This document shows positions 7,969 through 16,152 of a stretch of DNA of 18,096 nt, piece after piece. Made by a program: the position numbers and the translations under genes. Source of the stretch: Methanobacteriota archaeon (GTDB lineage Archaea > Thermoplasmatota > Poseidoniia > Poseidoniales > Poseidoniaceae). Location: the NCBI GenBank assembly GCA_029979405.1, contig JAPOHM010000008.1, positions 1-18,096 of the forward strand, written 5' to 3'. Within the stretch, counting starts at the first letter, position 1; every line of letters starts with the position of its first letter. The notes under the pieces were generated by a model that saw nothing but the letters and a program-made list of their open reading frames with translations, was not told the DNA's origin and did not search any database.

Positions 7969-10900
7969 GTGCCCTCAAATGTAGTCAGAGTGGAAGCAAC
8001 TCCTAAACTCGGAGAAGGCATGAGAGATGTTAGAGGCAACTCTGTAAAACGGCAACTACAAGCCGACCATGGAATTGAAATCGCGAACGTAAGGTCGATT
8101 GTTGGCTTCTTAATCGACAGTGAAATCTCATCACAAGAGATCGCCGAAAGGGCGGACGATATCTTTGCAGACCCGATAATCGAAGTAAGTGCAACAGACT
8201 CCCTTCATCTTACAAATACAGCATTGTTTGGCGAAGCCCCAGATATTGTGGTCACAATTGGATTCAAACCAGGAGTGACAGACAATCCTGGCAAAGCAGC
8301 CCTTGACGGTTTCAAAACCATTTTTCCAAATGCCGGAGCCGATGCAAGAGTCTCTACGTACCTCACTTACACGTTTAGTGGAGTTCCACAAGACTTGGAT
8401 GCACAATGGCTCTCAAAACAACTCCACAACGGTTTAATTGAGAGAGCAATTGTATCGAAGAAAGGCGAAGAATTCCCCGTTATCGAGTATGTTCCTGTGT
8501 TACCAGCATCGTACACAGAACCAGCAACCGTAAACCTCGAGGTTTCAGACGAGGAGCTGATTCAAATTTCAGAAGATGGATTATTAGCACTAAATCTTGA
8601 GGAAATGCAAACTATTCAGGAGCACTATCGCGACCCATCGGTTCAGGAACATCGTAGGATAATGGGGCTACCAGAAACCGCTCCTACAGATGTAGAATTA
8701 GAATGTTTAGCTCAGACGTGGTCTGAGCACTGCAAGCACAAAATTTTCGCAGCACACATCCACCATATCGATGAAGAAACCGGCGAAGACACTGAAATCG
8801 ACTCATTATTCAAGACACACATAATGAAACCGACTCTCGAAATGAAAGAGGAAGTAGACTGGCTACTCTCGGTATTCCATGACAATTCTGGCGTTATCGC
8901 ATGGGATGACAACTGGTCGATGTGCATGAAGGCGGAGACCCATAATTCACCAAGCGCACTCGACCCTTATGGTGGCGCAATGACGGGAATTGTTGGAGTA
9001 AACCGTGACATATTGGGAACCGGCCTTGGAGCGCGACCAATCGCAAATACCGACGTATTTTGTTTTGGCCCACCAGACTGGGAAGGAGATTTGCCGGAGA
9101 ATCTATTCCACCCATCAAGAGTACTCAGGGGCGTCCATGCCGGAGTTAGGGTTGGAGGAAATGAAAGCGGAATTCCGACAGTCAATGGCGCCATAGTATT
9201 CGATGACAGATACATCGGAAAACCACTAGTATATTGCGGAACTATCGGGATAATGCCTCGAAAGCTTGCTGACGGTAGAGAATCTCACATAAAGAATCCA
9301 GAAGCTGGCGACAGAGTCTACATGGTCGGTGGGAGAGTAGGATATGATGGAATCCACGGTGCAACGTTTTCTTCATTAGAATTAACAGAAGAATCGCCAT
9401 CTAGCGCAGTACAAATCGGTGACCCAATAACGCAAAAGAAAATGCTTGACATGATCCTTGAAGCGAGAGATGAGGGACTGATCACATGTATTACTGATAA
9501 CGGGGCAGGCGGACTATCATCAAGTATCGGAGAAATGGCCGAATACACCAACGGATGTCGCATAGATTTAGCTAAAGTTCCTCTGAAGCAGGCAGGACTA
9601 TCCTCATGGGAAATTTTGGTTTCGGAATCTCAAGAGCGAATGACGGTAGCGGTCAGGGAAAGCGACGTTGCTAAATTCGAAGCACTTGCTGAACTACATG
9701 AAGTAGAAGCGACGTGGGTAGCAGATTTTACCGATACTGGAGACTTCCACGTAATGCATGGTGAAAATACAGTCGCTTCATTACCGATTGAATTCCTACA
9801 CGACGGCGTTCCACAACTCAAATTAAAGAGCAGGTGGAGTCCACCAAAAAATGAAGAATTCATTCCAAGTAATGATTCGAATCATTCTGAATTATTGTTA
9901 CGAATGTTGGCAAGGCCCAACATTGCATCTAAGGAGACGTGGGTTAGGCAATATGACCATGAAGTTATCGCCCAGACCGCTGTTAAACCATTTGTTGGAG
10001 TGGAAAAAGACGGGCCTGGAGACGCTGGAGTATTGGCTCCAATTCACGGCTCGACACACGGTCTTGTAGTGTCAAATGGAATCTCTCCGAGGTATAGTGA
10101 CATCGATGCGGGAGCTATGGCGGCCGCTGCAGTTGATGAAGCGGTCAGAAATGCAGTTTGTGCGGGCGTAAATCTCGATAAAATAGCAGGCTTAGACAAC
10201 TTCTGTTGGCCGGACCCAATTGAAAGTAAGAAGACACCCGATGGGCAATTTAAACTCGCCCAACTAGTCAGAGCAAATCGCGAATTGGAAAGGATATGCA
10301 GGGCTTATTTCGTACCATGTATATCTGGAAAAGATTCAATGAAAAACGATTACGGAACTGGAGAAAATAAAATATCAATACCTCCAACCTTACTATTTTC
10401 GTTATTTGGAGACCAACCAGACGTTCGTTACACAACAACCTCAGATTTGAAGCCAGGCGAGAGCCTTTATCTCATCGGAGAATCAAAACAAGAGCTCGGG
10501 GCGAGCGAACTTGCATTTATGTTGAAAGAGAACGGAGAAGCGGCAGGAATTGGCGGAAATGTTCCAAGTTTACCCGACCCCGAAAAGAAATTACAATCCT
10601 ACAAAGCACTCTCAAAAGCAATCCATTCAGGACTGGTAAGAACCGCTCATGACTGCAGCGAGGGAGGTATAGCAGTAGCAATTGCTGAAATGTGCATAGG
10701 TGGAAGAACCGGTGCTGCAATAGACATCGATGGGCCCGGAGACGCAGATTTGTGGGGAAGACTTTGGGGTGAATCACTAGGGCGAATCATAGTAGGAGTA
10801 AAGCAATCCAACAAAGAAGAATTTAGGAATGCGATGAAGGGGACTCCAGTGACTTATCTTGGAGAAACCACAGATTCGGACACTCTTGTAATTTATGACG

Positions 10901-10986
10901 GAAACGAGGTCATAATCGAATCTCAAATCGATTCAATCGTCAGTGCATGGAAAGGAAAACTCGACATGACAGGAGGTGTACAGTGA
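7969..10986 (+). CDS. purL: PurL with fused tandem PurS-like modules
   Basis: Large subunit of formylglycinamidine ribonucleotide (FGAM) synthetase, step 4 of de novo purine synthesis, 1005 residues from GTG 7969. Residues about 5-73 and 92-163 each look like a PurS module; the second starts with a typical KPGVTDNPGKAALDG. The linker and catalytic core follow: TWSEHCKHKIF at about 251-261, KAETHNSPSALDPYGG from about 321, and GKDSMKNDYGTG from about 787. The family motif is often THNHP; here it is THNSP. No glutaminase domain is present at the C-terminus; that activity is the next gene, purQ, whose ATG overlaps the purL stop. The layout is intermediate between small PurL with separate PurS/PurQ and the roughly 1300-residue all-in-one enzyme. 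The start is a choice between GTG 7960 and 7969, and 7969 has the better-spaced AGGTG. Confidence 0.94.
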   Translation: MPSNVVRVEATPKLGEGMRDVRGNSVKRQLQADHGIEIANVRSIVGFLIDSEISSQEIAERADDIFADPIIEVSATDSLHLTNTALFGEAPDIVVTIGFKPGVTDNPGKAALDGFKTIFPNAGADARVSTYLTYTFSGVPQDLDAQWLSKQLHNGLIERAIVSKKGEEFPVIEYVPVLPASYTEPATVNLEVSDEELIQISEDGLLALNLEEMQTIQEHYRDPSVQEHRRIMGLPETAPTDVELECLAQTWSEHCKHKIFAAHIHHIDEETGEDTEIDSLFKTHIMKPTLEMKEEVDWLLSVFHDNSGVIAWDDNWSMCMKAETHNSPSALDPYGGAMTGIVGVNRDILGTGLGARPIANTDVFCFGPPDWEGDLPENLFHPSRVLRGVHAGVRVGGNESGIPTVNGAIVFDDRYIGKPLVYCGTIGIMPRKLADGRESHIKNPEAGDRVYMVGGRVGYDGIHGATFSSLELTEESPSSAVQIGDPITQKKMLDMILEARDEGLITCITDNGAGGLSSSIGEMAEYTNGCRIDLAKVPLKQAGLSSWEILVSESQERMTVAVRESDVAKFEALAELHEVEATWVADFTDTGDFHVMHGENTVASLPIEFLHDGVPQLKLKSRWSPPKNEEFIPSNDSNHSELLLRMLARPNIASKETWVRQYDHEVIAQTAVKPFVGVEKDGPGDAGVLAPIHGSTHGLVVSNGISPRYSDIDAGAMAAAAVDEAVRNAVCAGVNLDKIAGLDNFCWPDPIESKKTPDGQFKLAQLVRANRELERICRAYFVPCISGKDSMKNDYGTGENKISIPPTLLFSLFGDQPDVRYTTTSDLKPGESLYLIGESKQELGASELAFMLKENGEAAGIGGNVPSLPDPEKKLQSYKALSKAIHSGLVRTAHDCSEGGIAVAIAEMCIGGRTGAAIDIDGPGDADLWGRLWGESLGRIIVGVKQSNKEEFRNAMKGTPVTYLGETTDSDTLVIYDGNEVIIESQIDSIVSAWKGKLDMTGGVQ
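10972..10978 (+). promoter_or_regulatory. Strong Shine-Dalgarno of purQ
   Basis: GGAGGTG lies inside the end of purL, seven bases before the ATG at 10986. It supports that start over the in-frame GTG at 10983 (four bases away) and over ATGs further upstream inside purL. Confidence 0.75.
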
Positions 10987-11807
10987 TGGTAGATACACCA
11001 AAAGTAGCAATTCTCTTCGGTTTCGGTATTAACTGCGACAGAGAAACCGCTGCTGTATTCGAGTTAGCTGGTGCTGCTAGCGAAAGAGTCCACGTCAATA
11101 GGTTCGTTAATGGTGAAAGAGACCTATCAGAATTTCACATCTTAGCGGTACCAGGAGGATTTTCATTTGGTGACCACCTTGGTTCGGGAAGGCTTCTTGG
11201 AAATAGGATGCGATTTGCAATGCGAGACCAACTTACTCAGTTTGTTGCCGATGGCAAACCGATTATTGGAATTTGTAATGGCTTCCAAGTATTGGTTAAA
11301 ACAGGATTACTCCCCGGCAAAGAGATACCTGATTTCGAACAAACCGCTAGCCTAACCTTGAACAATAGCGGGAGATATGAGGACCGATGGGTTACACTCG
11401 AATTTGACCCAGATAGCCCTTGTATATGGACAAAAGGAATCACAAGGATCGAATGCCCAGTAAGGCACGGGGAAGGAAGATTTGTTATGCCGTCAAGCGA
11501 GGACTTGGACAGACTATCGAGTAATAATCAACTCGTCACAAGATATGTTGACCCTTCCACAGAACCAGGTTCTGGAATAACCGATGAAGACTTACCGTTC
11601 CCAATTTGCCCAAACGGCAGTATCAGAAATATCGCAGGAATTTGCGACCCTACAGGGCTTGTATTCGGATTGATGCCACATCCAGAAGCCGCCTATGCCA
11701 ATTTCTTACACCCTCATCATACTAGAGGGGAAATTAATGAACAAATTTTGGCTGAAGGAATGAAAATTTTCCAAAACGCCGTAAAATACGCTCAAGCAAA
11801 CCTTTGA
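10986..11807 (+). CDS. purQ: FGAM synthase glutaminase subunit PurQ
   Basis: Class I glutamine amidotransferase that supplies ammonia to PurL, 273 residues. The nucleophile is Cys97 in GICNGFQVL; His232 and Glu234 in PHPEAAYANF complete the triad. PGGFSFGDHLGSGR at about 56-69 is the PurQ-type motif around the oxyanion region. It is longer than the roughly 225-residue PurQ of small-PurL systems, resembling the glutaminase part of large FGAM synthases. This fits the large PurS-PurL fusion beside it. The ATG shares its A with the purL stop (TGATG), implying coupled translation and equal subunit supply. AlaX follows closely on the same strand. Confidence 0.95.
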   Translation: MVDTPKVAILFGFGINCDRETAAVFELAGAASERVHVNRFVNGERDLSEFHILAVPGGFSFGDHLGSGRLLGNRMRFAMRDQLTQFVADGKPIIGICNGFQVLVKTGLLPGKEIPDFEQTASLTLNNSGRYEDRWVTLEFDPDSPCIWTKGITRIECPVRHGEGRFVMPSSEDLDRLSSNNQLVTRYVDPSTEPGSGITDEDLPFPICPNGSIRNIAGICDPTGLVFGLMPHPEAAYANFLHPHHTRGEINEQILAEGMKIFQNAVKYAQANL

Positions 11808-11831
11808 GAGGTGGTGCTACATGAGGCAAAC

Positions 11832-12566
11832 ATGGCGACTGAGAAGTTGTACATGGAAAGCATAGACTCATGTTACCTCAAAGAATTTGAGGCCAAAGTA
11901 ACATCGGTCGATGAGAATTCAATTACTTTAGACAGAACTCTATTTTATCCCCTCGGTGGAGGACAGAATTGGGATACTGGCGTGATAAATTGGGACGGCG
12001 GCTCACTCGAAGTAACCGAAGTTAGAGGAAGGGCGGACGTCCAACACTTTGTTGGAGAAGACCACGGACTTTCTGTCGGCGACGCCGTAGAGGGGGCCAT
12101 TGATTGGGACCGTAGGCACGCTCACATGAGAATGCACACAGCTCAACATTTGGTAAGCGGAATTGTCTACGAAATGTATGACGGAGCGAGAACTGTAGGA
12201 AACCAAATTCATTCCGACCGGTCAAGAATTGATTTTAATCCGATAAAATTCAGCGAAGAAATGATTGAGGACTTATTCCAAAAAGCGAACGAGATGGTTG
12301 AAGAAGCAATACCAGTTACAGATTGCATTATGACCAGAGATGAAATTAATTCAATCATGCCTCCAGAACGGACAAATATGGATTTATTACCGATTTCAGT
12401 CAAGCAATTAAGAGTTATAAAAATCGGCGAAAACGTTGACTTGTGCCCTTGTGCAGGAACGCATGTTAGAAATTTGAATGAGATTGGAGAGTTACAATTT
12501 TTGGGAACAAAGAACAAAGGAAGAGGCACAACAAGAGTAAATTATACTTTGGAAGGCTGTGAGTAA
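11832..12566 (+). CDS. alaX: AlaX-type alanyl-tRNA editing hydrolase
   Basis: Stand-alone relative of the alanyl-tRNA synthetase editing domain, which hydrolyses mischarged Ser- or Gly-tRNA(Ala) in trans; 244 residues from ATG 11832. An N-terminal domain has the FYPLGGGQNWDTG motif. The zinc-site motif HTAQH gives His102 and His106, and the second half is CPCAGTHVRN with Cys205, Cys207 and His211. Size and the N-terminal GGGQ domain fit the AlaX-M class. GAGG at 11823-11826 is five bases from ATG 11832. An in-frame GTG at 11811, just after the purQ stop, would add seven residues and is the main alternative. It probably belongs to the purL-purQ transcript, though no metabolic link to purines is obvious. 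Confidence 0.92.
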   Translation: MATEKLYMESIDSCYLKEFEAKVTSVDENSITLDRTLFYPLGGGQNWDTGVINWDGGSLEVTEVRGRADVQHFVGEDHGLSVGDAVEGAIDWDRRHAHMRMHTAQHLVSGIVYEMYDGARTVGNQIHSDRSRIDFNPIKFSEEMIEDLFQKANEMVEEAIPVTDCIMTRDEINSIMPPERTNMDLLPISVKQLRVIKIGENVDLCPCAGTHVRNLNEIGELQFLGTKNKGRGTTRVNYTLEGCE

Positions 12567-12630
12567 AAAATCAATCAAACCCCACTTATTTTAACCAAGA
12601 AGAAATAATAATATGTGCTTCTCAAGAAGA

Positions 12631-13323
12631 TTATAAGTCCAAATCATCATCAAGTAATTTTGACACATCAGATTTTAGGGACTCCCACTCTTTCCGACTT
12701 CTCTGCCTTTGTGATATTGTTGCCGCTTCTACAATCTCTTTAACGGGATCAGGGGCACTCTGTGATGCTTTTTCAGCTTCAATCTTATCAACCATAGCCC
12801 TGTCTTCTCCAAGCCTATCCGATCTGTCTACTGGAGATATTGGCTTACTTGGAACGGTTCTAGCGCCATAATCTAAATCTTCAACCTCAAGGCTTTCAGC
12901 CATCGTTTCAAGAACATCTTCAGGAGGGAGCTTATTCTTCCATGGATTCTGATTTGCAACATTTTGAACTATACTTGTTTTATCCGCTTTACTTTGTGTG
13001 GTGAAAACCGCTTCTATTTCATCAACAGTTGGTAAAGGCTTAGCGCCAGCAATTGAATTAGCGAGTAACTGTTGCTCTCTCAGTGTTCGTCCGTGGACTT
13101 CATCATGGTCGTATTTGTGTGGTTCAGCTGCAAGTGACAAAAGCTCCCTTGCAAATTGAAACAACTCGTCTGATTGTGGCGCTTTAGCAATTAAATCTCT
13201 TACTTTTGTGTGATGTTTGATACAAGACCTGCACCTTTCGCTACCGGCTATATCTGGAGCATCACAACGAAGACAACAGGCTTGGAAACCCAAGTCCTTC
13301 ATCGCTCTTCGTGGCATCGCCAT
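12631..13323 (-). CDS. Zinc-finger protein with acidic disordered tail
   Basis: A 230-residue protein not recognised as a named family. Near the N-terminus is a zinc-finger-like pair, CLRC at 17-20 and CRSC at 31-34, preceded by a basic stretch (MPRRAMK). The next 50 residues look helical. From about 90 onward it is rich in Asp, Glu, Lys, Pro and Ser, likely disordered, and ends in an acidic DDDLDL tail. It stands alone on the minus strand, convergent with alaX (64 bp between stops) and divergent from the M50 protease gene (75 bp between starts). There is no strong Shine-Dalgarno, so it may be leaderless. A nucleic-acid or protein-binding adaptor role is possible, but no function is claimed. 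Confidence 0.7.
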   Translation of the reverse strand: MAMPRRAMKDLGFQACCLRCDAPDIAGSERCRSCIKHHTKVRDLIAKAPQSDELFQFARELLSLAAEPHKYDHDEVHGRTLREQQLLANSIAGAKPLPTVDEIEAVFTTQSKADKTSIVQNVANQNPWKNKLPPEDVLETMAESLEVEDLDYGARTVPSKPISPVDRSDRLGEDRAMVDKIEAEKASQSAPDPVKEIVEAATISQRQRSRKEWESLKSDVSKLLDDDLDL

Positions 13324-13398
13324 GATTTCGCCTGACTATCAAATGACATGAATGCTTTTACACGAGGCTTCAAATGATACTGTTGTGTCTTTATTCAC
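13324..13398. promoter_or_regulatory. Divergent promoter region with 8-bp direct repeat
   Basis: This 75-bp gap must hold promoters for both the minus-strand zinc-finger gene and the plus-strand M50 gene. TCAAATGA occurs at 13339-13346 and 13370-13377, 31 bp apart. No canonical TATA box stands out; CTTTTA at 13355-13360 is a weak candidate. The M50 ATG has no Shine-Dalgarno, so a leaderless transcript is likely. Confidence 0.4.
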
Positions 13399-14298
13399 AT
13401 GGCGAGGGATCCGAGGGCTGACATCCTTGAAGATGATTTCTTTCCAAAACCAACACAAAGGGTTCACAGAATCCATGCCCATAAATCCGCAGATGGAACA
13501 GTTCACATGAACACCCAAGGCGGTTTTTTTGGCATAAATAACCGACAACCGGTCGAGTTACATCAAGGAAAGTTATGGCATTTTAGTAAAGAAGAGAAAG
13601 AGCATCTTATACTTGCTACGGTAGCCTTCACTATTGCATTGGGTTTAATGCGTGTGGGTGGACTATTTGGGGCCTCAACCTTCAGTTCTACCGCTTCCTG
13701 GATAGCAGTTCTACTCCTATCCATGCCAGTGATGTTAATCGCCGTCGGGCCAGCTTTTTTATTACACGAGATAGGACACAAAATAATTGCAAAAAAATAC
13801 GGATGTTGGGCAGAATTTAGAGCAGACCCATCTGGTCTAAAATTTGGTCTTGGCCTATCTGCAATTCTGGGAATAGTTTTCATGGCCCCCGGGGCAGTAA
13901 TGGTTGCCGGATTGGTTACTCGGAGACAAAACGGACATATTGCAATCGCCGGCCCTGCAGTAAATTTCAGCCTGTTCTTGATAGGGATTCCACTTGGGGG
14001 AATTATACTCGGGCTTACAGGATCTCAAGGCGCAGCAGGAATGGAGTATCTATCAGGCGGGTCAATAAATCTGAAAGCGATGGTTTACGATGGAGTTGTT
14101 TTTTGGATAATGGCTAACCTCATTCTTGGAGCATTCAACATGATTCCTGCGGGGCCACTAGACGGGGTCAAGGTCAAAGATTGGAATGAAACAGTTTGGC
14201 TACTTTCATTCTTGACGTTTATCGGACTTTTAGCAATGATGTGGACTGGCACCTGGAGCGCTATCGACTTAGCAGTGCAAATTGCGAACCTATTCTGA
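13399..14298 (+). CDS. M50 family site-2-type membrane metalloprotease
   Basis: Predicted intramembrane zinc protease, 299 residues. The first 65 residues are a soluble cytoplasmic-looking segment rich in His and charged residues. Then come several hydrophobic helices. The active-site HEIGH is at 123-127 (His123, Glu124, His127), followed by the AGPAVNFS motif. Asp255 in NMIPAGPLDG is the third zinc ligand of the S2P family. Such enzymes cut membrane proteins within or near the bilayer, often releasing regulators or trimming signal peptides. No PDZ or CBS domain is seen. It is divergent from the zinc-finger gene. Its last nine bases overlap the 3' end of the M28 lipoprotein gene on the other strand. 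Substrate unknown. Confidence 0.9.
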   Translation: MARDPRADILEDDFFPKPTQRVHRIHAHKSADGTVHMNTQGGFFGINNRQPVELHQGKLWHFSKEEKEHLILATVAFTIALGLMRVGGLFGASTFSSTASWIAVLLLSMPVMLIAVGPAFLLHEIGHKIIAKKYGCWAEFRADPSGLKFGLGLSAILGIVFMAPGAVMVAGLVTRRQNGHIAIAGPAVNFSLFLIGIPLGGIILGLTGSQGAAGMEYLSGGSINLKAMVYDGVVFWIMANLILGAFNMIPAGPLDGVKVKDWNETVWLLSFLTFIGLLAMMWTGTWSAIDLAVQIANLF

Positions 14299-16023
14299 TT
14301 CGAGATAGGCGTTTCTAACGGGGTTTTCATCCAAGTGGAAGAATGAGTAAGTTGCCCACCAAGTGATTGTGTCAAGAGCATCAACAAGGTTACTAGTTCC
14401 ACTTTGTGAATCACCGTAATCCTTGTTTGAAGTATCCATCCAAGCCTCCATTTCATCAAGAGTGTCGCATGTTTGGTGATAGCACCAATATCCATCAACA
14501 AGACCTCCAAAGCCCATTGTTACAGTTCCTAAGTTATCTTGGAAAGTAGCGTGGTCGGAACGAGCGGTAGTATCTTCGTATACGATTATTTCAGGCCTAT
14601 CTTTTTGAATCCAATCATCTACTTTCCAAGTATCGGCTGGTAAATCAGTGCCAATCAGTGTTGACATTTGCTCTTCTACGCCAATGGCGTCTGAACCAAT
14701 CCACATTGCTAAGTTTACCATGCCTGGTTGATTCATTACATCGTGGTCAAGGCTGGGGCCGATGTATACCCTCATCGGCCAAACTTCCTCATCCTTTGGA
14801 TATCCATCGGGATCGATTTCAGGGTTAGGGTCGCCATGTGGAGCGCCTCCGCCGCCAGGCCAATTAACACCGGCCATGTCTAAATTAACGTAGTTTGTAA
14901 CCTCGACATTTGGATTATCTTCCTTGACCCAGTAATCGGTCCAGTAATCACTACCTCGTTTGCCACCTTCTTCTCCAGACCACAGACAGAACACCATCGT
15001 GTTTCTCGTCTTGTATCCCGCCATCGCTTCAGCGACGGTCATGACCATGCTAGTGCCAGCAGTATTGTCGTAAGCTCCTACTCTTGTTCCATATGTTCTC
15101 GAACCGGTGATGTGAGGGTCTAATGCGACTAAATTTGCGGGCGGAGCGACATCGAAGTGAGCTCCAAAAACCATCCACTTGTCAGGGTCAACTTCTCCCC
15201 ATCTGTAGCCACATATGTTGTATGCTTCGGGATTTTGCCTTCCAAAGATATCAGTGTACTCGAAACGGTGCGACATAACTTCTAGACCAAATCTTTCCAA
15301 TTCAGCTATGATGTGCAATGCAGCATCTTCGTAAGCCGGATTGTTTTGACCTGCCCACCTGTCGAGATATCCAACTGCACCGTCTGCGAGGTCCAACGCG
15401 TCTAACGATTCATCAGTAAACATCGAGAGATAATTGTATGTCGTTCTACCGTTCACTACACCAGTTGAATGCCGACCCCCCTCGTCTTCTGGATATCCGG
15501 GCTTCATGGGCCGGTCGATTGCAATTCTTGCTACAATTGCCGTGCCGCCATTTGAATCTGAAGGTAGCACAGCATCTAGTGAAGAGTTTGATGAAACTCT
15601 CATTATTCCATTATTTGATTTACTCTCGTGACCGTCTCTTGCATACCAGGTTCTCCAAGATTCATCTAAGTCTCGAATCGGCCAATTTTCTCGCCCATAT
15701 TCTCCAAGAAGAACAACTGCAGTATCGGTTCTTGGTGGCGCTAAGACCGTGATCAGAACCGATTCTCCCGCCTTGATGTCAACAACAGTTGAATTTTGTA
15801 CAAAACCGGTTTCAGGATTCAGAATTAGATATGGGATAAACGCCGACATGTCAGAATCTGCAGCGATGGTCAAACCCTGGAACGTTCCACCGATTAATTG
15901 GGAAGGAGTAATGGTTGCATCATCTACTTTCAGTGAGGAATCATCGGATTCACCGAGACACCCACTCAACGGTGCAAGGCAGAAGAGCAGGACAAGGAAC
16001 ATCGCCATAATCGCTCTCTGCAT
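14290..16023 (-). CDS. M28 family lipoprotein metallopeptidase
   Basis: Predicted secreted, membrane-anchored zinc aminopeptidase, 577 residues. The N-terminus is a lipoprotein signal peptide: hydrophobic residues 5-19 and lipobox LSGC with the acyl-acceptor Cys22. A roughly 200-residue N-terminal region has no recognised fold. The M28 catalytic domain starts near 215. Likely zinc ligands and catalytic residues are His289 (AHFDV), Asp319 (AYDNTAG), Glu351 and Glu352 (SGEEGG), Asp382 (NLDMAG) and His516 (CYHQTCDT). This is a complete two-zinc M28 set. A Gly/Pro/Asp-rich insertion at 388-415 separates the last ligands. It probably degrades peptides outside the cell, consistent with a heterotroph feeding on protein. 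The 3' end overlaps the M50 gene by nine bases; the 5' end is divergent from the RecA-like gene. Confidence 0.9.
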   Translation of the reverse strand: MQRAIMAMFLVLLFCLAPLSGCLGESDDSSLKVDDATITPSQLIGGTFQGLTIAADSDMSAFIPYLILNPETGFVQNSTVVDIKAGESVLITVLAPPRTDTAVVLLGEYGRENWPIRDLDESWRTWYARDGHESKSNNGIMRVSSNSSLDAVLPSDSNGGTAIVARIAIDRPMKPGYPEDEGGRHSTGVVNGRTTYNYLSMFTDESLDALDLADGAVGYLDRWAGQNNPAYEDAALHIIAELERFGLEVMSHRFEYTDIFGRQNPEAYNICGYRWGEVDPDKWMVFGAHFDVAPPANLVALDPHITGSRTYGTRVGAYDNTAGTSMVMTVAEAMAGYKTRNTMVFCLWSGEEGGKRGSDYWTDYWVKEDNPNVEVTNYVNLDMAGVNWPGGGGAPHGDPNPEIDPDGYPKDEEVWPMRVYIGPSLDHDVMNQPGMVNLAMWIGSDAIGVEEQMSTLIGTDLPADTWKVDDWIQKDRPEIIVYEDTTARSDHATFQDNLGTVTMGFGGLVDGYWCYHQTCDTLDEMEAWMDTSNKDYGDSQSGTSNLVDALDTITWWATYSFFHLDENPVRNAYLESE

Positions 16024-16152
16024 ATACGAGCCTGTATGTTACCCCTTCTCAATGCTACGATTGTTCGATTATTCTTATTTTCAGATTTACATTCACTTTC
16101 AATACCGTGTCCTGTGTTAGATATTTCATAATAAGTTCAGCGAGAAAGAGTA
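16024..16152. promoter_or_regulatory. Divergent promoter region, M28 and RecA-like genes
   Basis: This 129-bp AT-rich gap separates divergent genes. TTTCATAATA at 16124-16133 is a TATA-like element about 25 bases before the ATG at 16153, which fits a leaderless or very short-leader transcript of the RecA-like gene. On the other strand, AT-rich bases around 16067-16084 could serve the M28 gene, whose reading-strand leader has a GGGG-containing purine run too far from its ATG to be a normal Shine-Dalgarno. Assignments are by spacing only. Confidence 0.4.

Noticed and set aside
7778..7984. 68-codon plus-strand frame across the uvrA end and the purL leader
   Set aside because: Mostly an out-of-frame shadow of uvrA; the product has no recognisable features and reads through both hairpins.
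13563..13883. 106-codon minus-strand frame inside the M50 gene
   Set aside because: Antisense shadow of a gene with clear catalytic motifs; no start signal or family resemblance.
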